Shown: positions 61,808-64,000 of the stretch, in pieces | How positions within the stretch are numbered: position 1 is the stretch's first letter | Layout of the letters: each line of letters starts with the position of its first letter | Assembly (NCBI RefSeq): GCF_011492945.1 | Contig: NZ_CP045119.1 | Coordinates: 124,001 to 188,000, forward strand | Reading direction: 5' to 3' | DNA: 64,000 nt | DNA from: Rubrobacter tropicus | GTDB lineage: Bacteria; Actinomycetota; Rubrobacteria; Rubrobacterales; Rubrobacteraceae | Notes under the pieces: generated by a model | Told to the model about the DNA's origin: nothing | Database searches by the model: none | Seen by the model: the letters and a program-made list of their open reading frames with translations, nothing else | Position numbers and translations under genes: made by a program

Positions 61808-63019
61808 ATGACGGAGACGGGCTACTTCCCGGCAAAGATACTGCTCGCGACCGACGGTTCGGAGGACGCCTCCGCGGCGACCCGGGCGGCGGTGGATCTG
61901 GCGAAGAGGAGCGGCTCGGAGCTGCACGTGGTTCACGCCTTCGAGTTCATCCCGCCCCGCGAGTACATGAGCGTCGCGCTCAGGCTCCGTACGGCCCAGG
62001 GGGCTTCGGCCAGAGGACAGGAGCTTCTGGACGAGCAGGTCGAGCGGATCGAGAGGTATGGAGTGAAGGTTGCGGGCGCGCAGGTGAGGGCGGGGTCGCC
62101 GGTCGACCAGATCCTCTCCGCGGCCGAGGAGATCGGGGCCGGGCTCGTGGTTATCGGCCGCAGGGGCCTCGGCGGCGTCAGGCGCCTCCTGATGGGCAGC
62201 GTCTCGGAAGGCGTTATACACAACGCCCGCTGTCCCGTCCTGGTGCTCCGCGGCGAGGAAGGCGCCTGGCCGCCCTCGTACGTGATCATGGCCGACGACT
62301 CATCCGCGGATTCGAGGAGCGCCGCGAGGCTTGCGGCGACCATGGGCGGCCTTCTCGGGGTCGAGGGCATGCTCGTGCAGATCTACCCGAGGCTGCTGAA
62401 GACCTCGCGGGACGCCGGACCCCTTCAGGCCAGCATGGTAGATCACGCCCTGCTGGGGGCCGAGGCGGAGTTGAACGTCCTCGCGGACGAGCTGGAGCGC
62501 CTCCTGGGGCGCCGCCCCGGGGTGAAGCTCGTCCCGGACGAGGGTGCCGACGGGATCGATGGCATAGCTCTAACCCTCATGGACGAGGCCCAGGAGGCCG
62601 GCGGAACGGCTCTTATCTCCGTCGGCAGCCGGGGCGTGGGCGGGATCCAACGCGCGCGGGTAGGGAGCGTCTCGACCAAGGTGGTCCGGGCGGCGGACGG
62701 GCCCGTCCTGATCTACCCCCAAACCCCTGAACGTCCGACCATCCAGGAAGAGGCCGCCCTGGAGGAGTCGTCTTTCTGGTCCAAGCTGTTCGACGACCGG
62801 TACCGCTCCGGCAGGCAGGAGAGGGTCATCTCCTACATCGCCCACCGCCTCGGCGACGGCGCGAACCTCAAGGAGGTGACGCAGGAGGAGTACGTCCGGC
62901 GCCTCGCCTCGTCGACCGAGGTGGACGAGATCCTCAGAAACCCCAAACTCGTGGAGGCCGCCCGCCGGAAGATGCAGGAGGGCTTTGAGGAGGCGGGCAA
63001 GGACCTCGGCTCCGTCTAA
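61808..63019 (+). CDS. Tandem universal stress protein with C-terminal extension
   Basis: A 403-residue protein with two UspA domains. Domain 1 (about 8-145) has ILLATDGSEDASAATRAAVDLA and the ATP-binding GRRGLGGVRRLLMGSVSEGVIHNARCPVLVL. Domain 2 (about 155-300) is similar but weaker at its first strand, ending SRGVGGIQRARVGSVSTKVVRAADGPVLIYP. The last 90 residues (FWSKLFDDRYRSGRQERVISYIAHRLGDG...) are a helical extension I cannot assign. ATG with an AAAGGAAGG ribosome site. It follows the P-type ATPase by 57 bases and may share its transcript. Confidence 0.88.
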   Translation: MTETGYFPAKILLATDGSEDASAATRAAVDLAKRSGSELHVVHAFEFIPPREYMSVALRLRTAQGASARGQELLDEQVERIERYGVKVAGAQVRAGSPVDQILSAAEEIGAGLVVIGRRGLGGVRRLLMGSVSEGVIHNARCPVLVLRGEEGAWPPSYVIMADDSSADSRSAARLAATMGGLLGVEGMLVQIYPRLLKTSRDAGPLQASMVDHALLGAEAELNVLADELERLLGRRPGVKLVPDEGADGIDGIALTLMDEAQEAGGTALISVGSRGVGGIQRARVGSVSTKVVRAADGPVLIYPQTPERPTIQEEAALEESSFWSKLFDDRYRSGRQERVISYIAHRLGDGANLKEVTQEEYVRRLASSTEVDEILRNPKLVEAARRKMQEGFEEAGKDLGSV

Positions 63020-63708
63020 CGCCGGGTCTCCCCGCCGGCCGCCAGCGCGACGGGGAACAGGGCGGAATACAGAACGTACCGGACCTTCCCGCGCCTTACC
63101 GCCCAGGCCACGGCCGCCAGGTAGGGGGGCAACAGGAGCAACGCCGGGAGCCGGCCCACCGGTCGGCTCTCCGCGAAGGTCCGGTTGTGGGCCGAAGCGA
63201 CGCCCCCGACGAGCAGTAGCCAGCCCGCGTAGTTGACGAGCGGCACCCCGTTTCGCCCGTTGGCGCCGGCCACCTCGGCGGCGTAAGATCCATCGCCGCT
63301 CCACTCCCACAGGCCGGCGTCGAGCCCGGCGGGGTCGAGCACGAGGTCGAGGCTCGTCCCGACGAGCGCCGCGCCGGGCGGCAGGAGCCTCTCTCTGGTG
63401 GCATCCTCAAGGTGAAGGGCGTCGAGGGCTTTCTCCGCGACGGCGAGGGAGCCGTTTGTGGCGCAGTACCAGCCGAGAAGAACGGCGACCGGGACATTCG
63501 CCACCCGCGGTCGCGTGCGGTGGCGCAGGAGGCCAAGCGGTCCCGTCGCCAAGAGCTCGCCGACCGCCGGCAGGCCGACGCCGAGGGCGAAGAGGCCTGC
63601 GGCGCGGCGCGGTCCTCGCGTCCGCACCGAAGAGGCCAGGTTCAGGGCCGCGCCGAGAACCGAGCCGGCGAGCAGGAGCCTGGAAAGCTTCGGGTCAACG
63701 TCGTCCAT
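63016..63708 (-). CDS. CruF-type carotenoid hydratase family protein
   Basis: A 230-residue membrane protein of the CruF/bisanhydrobacterioruberin-hydratase family (COG2324). Segment LVLDPAGLDAGLWEWSGDGSYAAEVAGANGRNGVPLVNYAGWLLLV is the family signature, with DP, W-x-W, Y and GVP-x-x-NY-x-GW. Such hydratases add water to psi-end groups of C40/C50 carotenoids, as in bacterioruberin made by Rubrobacter. The start is uncertain: ATG at 63708 or five codons earlier at 63723. Its stop codon overlaps that of the convergent stress-protein gene. Confidence 0.85.
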   Translation of the reverse strand: MDDVDPKLSRLLLAGSVLGAALNLASSVRTRGPRRAAGLFALGVGLPAVGELLATGPLGLLRHRTRPRVANVPVAVLLGWYCATNGSLAVAEKALDALHLEDATRERLLPPGAALVGTSLDLVLDPAGLDAGLWEWSGDGSYAAEVAGANGRNGVPLVNYAGWLLLVGGVASAHNRTFAESRPVGRLPALLLLPPYLAAVAWAVRRGKVRYVLYSALFPVALAAGGETRR

Positions 63709-63781
63709 GCGTCCAGGATACATGCTCCGCCCGCCGTCTTTCGGGGCTGACGAACAGGGGGCGCCCCCGTAGAATAGCCCC

Positions 63782-64000
63782 ATGCTGGATCGTTACGCAG
63801 AGTTGAAAGCGCAGTTGCCGCGAGGCACCATCCTCTTCTACCAGGTCGGGACCTTCTTCGAGACCTTCGAGGAGGATGCAAAGAAGATCTCGCAGGCCCT
63901 CTCCATCCGCCTGACGAGCCGCGAGGCCGCGGGCTACGCCGGCGGGCGCGTCCCTCTGGCCGGGGTGCCCGGACACTCTTTGCAAGAGCACCTGGCGACG
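63782..64000 (+). CDS. mutS: DNA mismatch repair protein MutS, N-terminus (partial)
   Basis: The first 73 codons of a MutS-like protein cut by the window edge. RYAELKAQLPRGTILFYQVGTFFETFEEDAKKISQAL corresponds to the mismatch-recognition domain I, with the Phe-x-Glu wedge as FFE. VPLAGVPGHSLQEHLAT matches the conserved AGVPxH segment. The usual GDFYE is changed to GTFFE. ATG start; divergent from the cruF-like gene across about 75 bases. Most actinobacteria lack MutS. Confidence 0.82.
   Translation, partial: MLDRYAELKAQLPRGTILFYQVGTFFETFEEDAKKISQALSIRLTSREAAGYAGGRVPLAGVPGHSLQEHLAT

Overview
The window reads as chromosome of a high-GC actinobacterium, most likely a Rubrobacter-like, pigmented and stress-tolerant lineage. 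This is inferred from several features together: very GC-rich codons, many GTG and TTG starts, an NdgR/LtbR-type IclR regulator beside leuCD, a CruF-type carotenoid hydratase, a V/A-type ATPase, a phosphatidylcholine synthase and the start of a MutS gene. I see no rRNA, convincing tRNA, CRISPR array, prophage or transposase.

Layout. 1-10.5 kb: housekeeping and single genes (cyclophilin, M42 peptidase, Pcs, ABC-class ATPase, TrpS, SDR, PhoD). 10.7-15 kb: a leucine unit of IclR regulator, operator, two methyltransferases, leuC and leuD. 15-29.5 kb: mixed accessory genes, including an orphan E3-binding-domain protein, an SRA-HNH modification-dependent nuclease, a VapBC pair, a LarA homologue, Bcp, a lipoprotein, a sulfotransferase and a UbiB-like kinase. 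29.6-41.8 kb: a large co-directional phosphonate cluster with the PhnDCE importer, PhnX, an aminophosphonate flavoenzyme, a PhnZ-like HD oxygenase, PhnF, and the C-P lyase genes phnGHIJ-GNAT-KLM. Three near-identical palindromes precede phnD, phnX and phnF and look like PhnF operators. 41.8-42.8 kb: two decayed genes (MOSC, PPOX). 42.8-46.7 kb: a hydrolase, a nucleoside hydrolase and a GAF-LuxR regulator. 46.8-56.8 kb: a V-ATPase operon (D-stalk-I-K-E-C-F-A-B) with three poorly characterised genes at its tail; its F subunit is split by an apparent single-base insertion. 57-64 kb: YqhA, TerC, a P2-type cation ATPase, a universal stress protein, CruF and the beginning of MutS.

How parts may work together. 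The phosphonate cluster could import phosphonates and break C-P bonds by three chemistries (hydrolytic, oxidative, radical) under one repressor. The V-ATPase operon and the P-type ATPase gene share an 82-base upstream element with identical spacing, suggesting one ion-homeostasis regulon. The Tam-like methyltransferase in the leuCD operon may act on leucine-pathway acids. A family of about ten modular intergenic repeats, based on GCTGA words and small hairpins, is scattered through the window and usually sits against stop codons.

All functional calls are from reading translated sequence and motifs; nothing was searched against a database.
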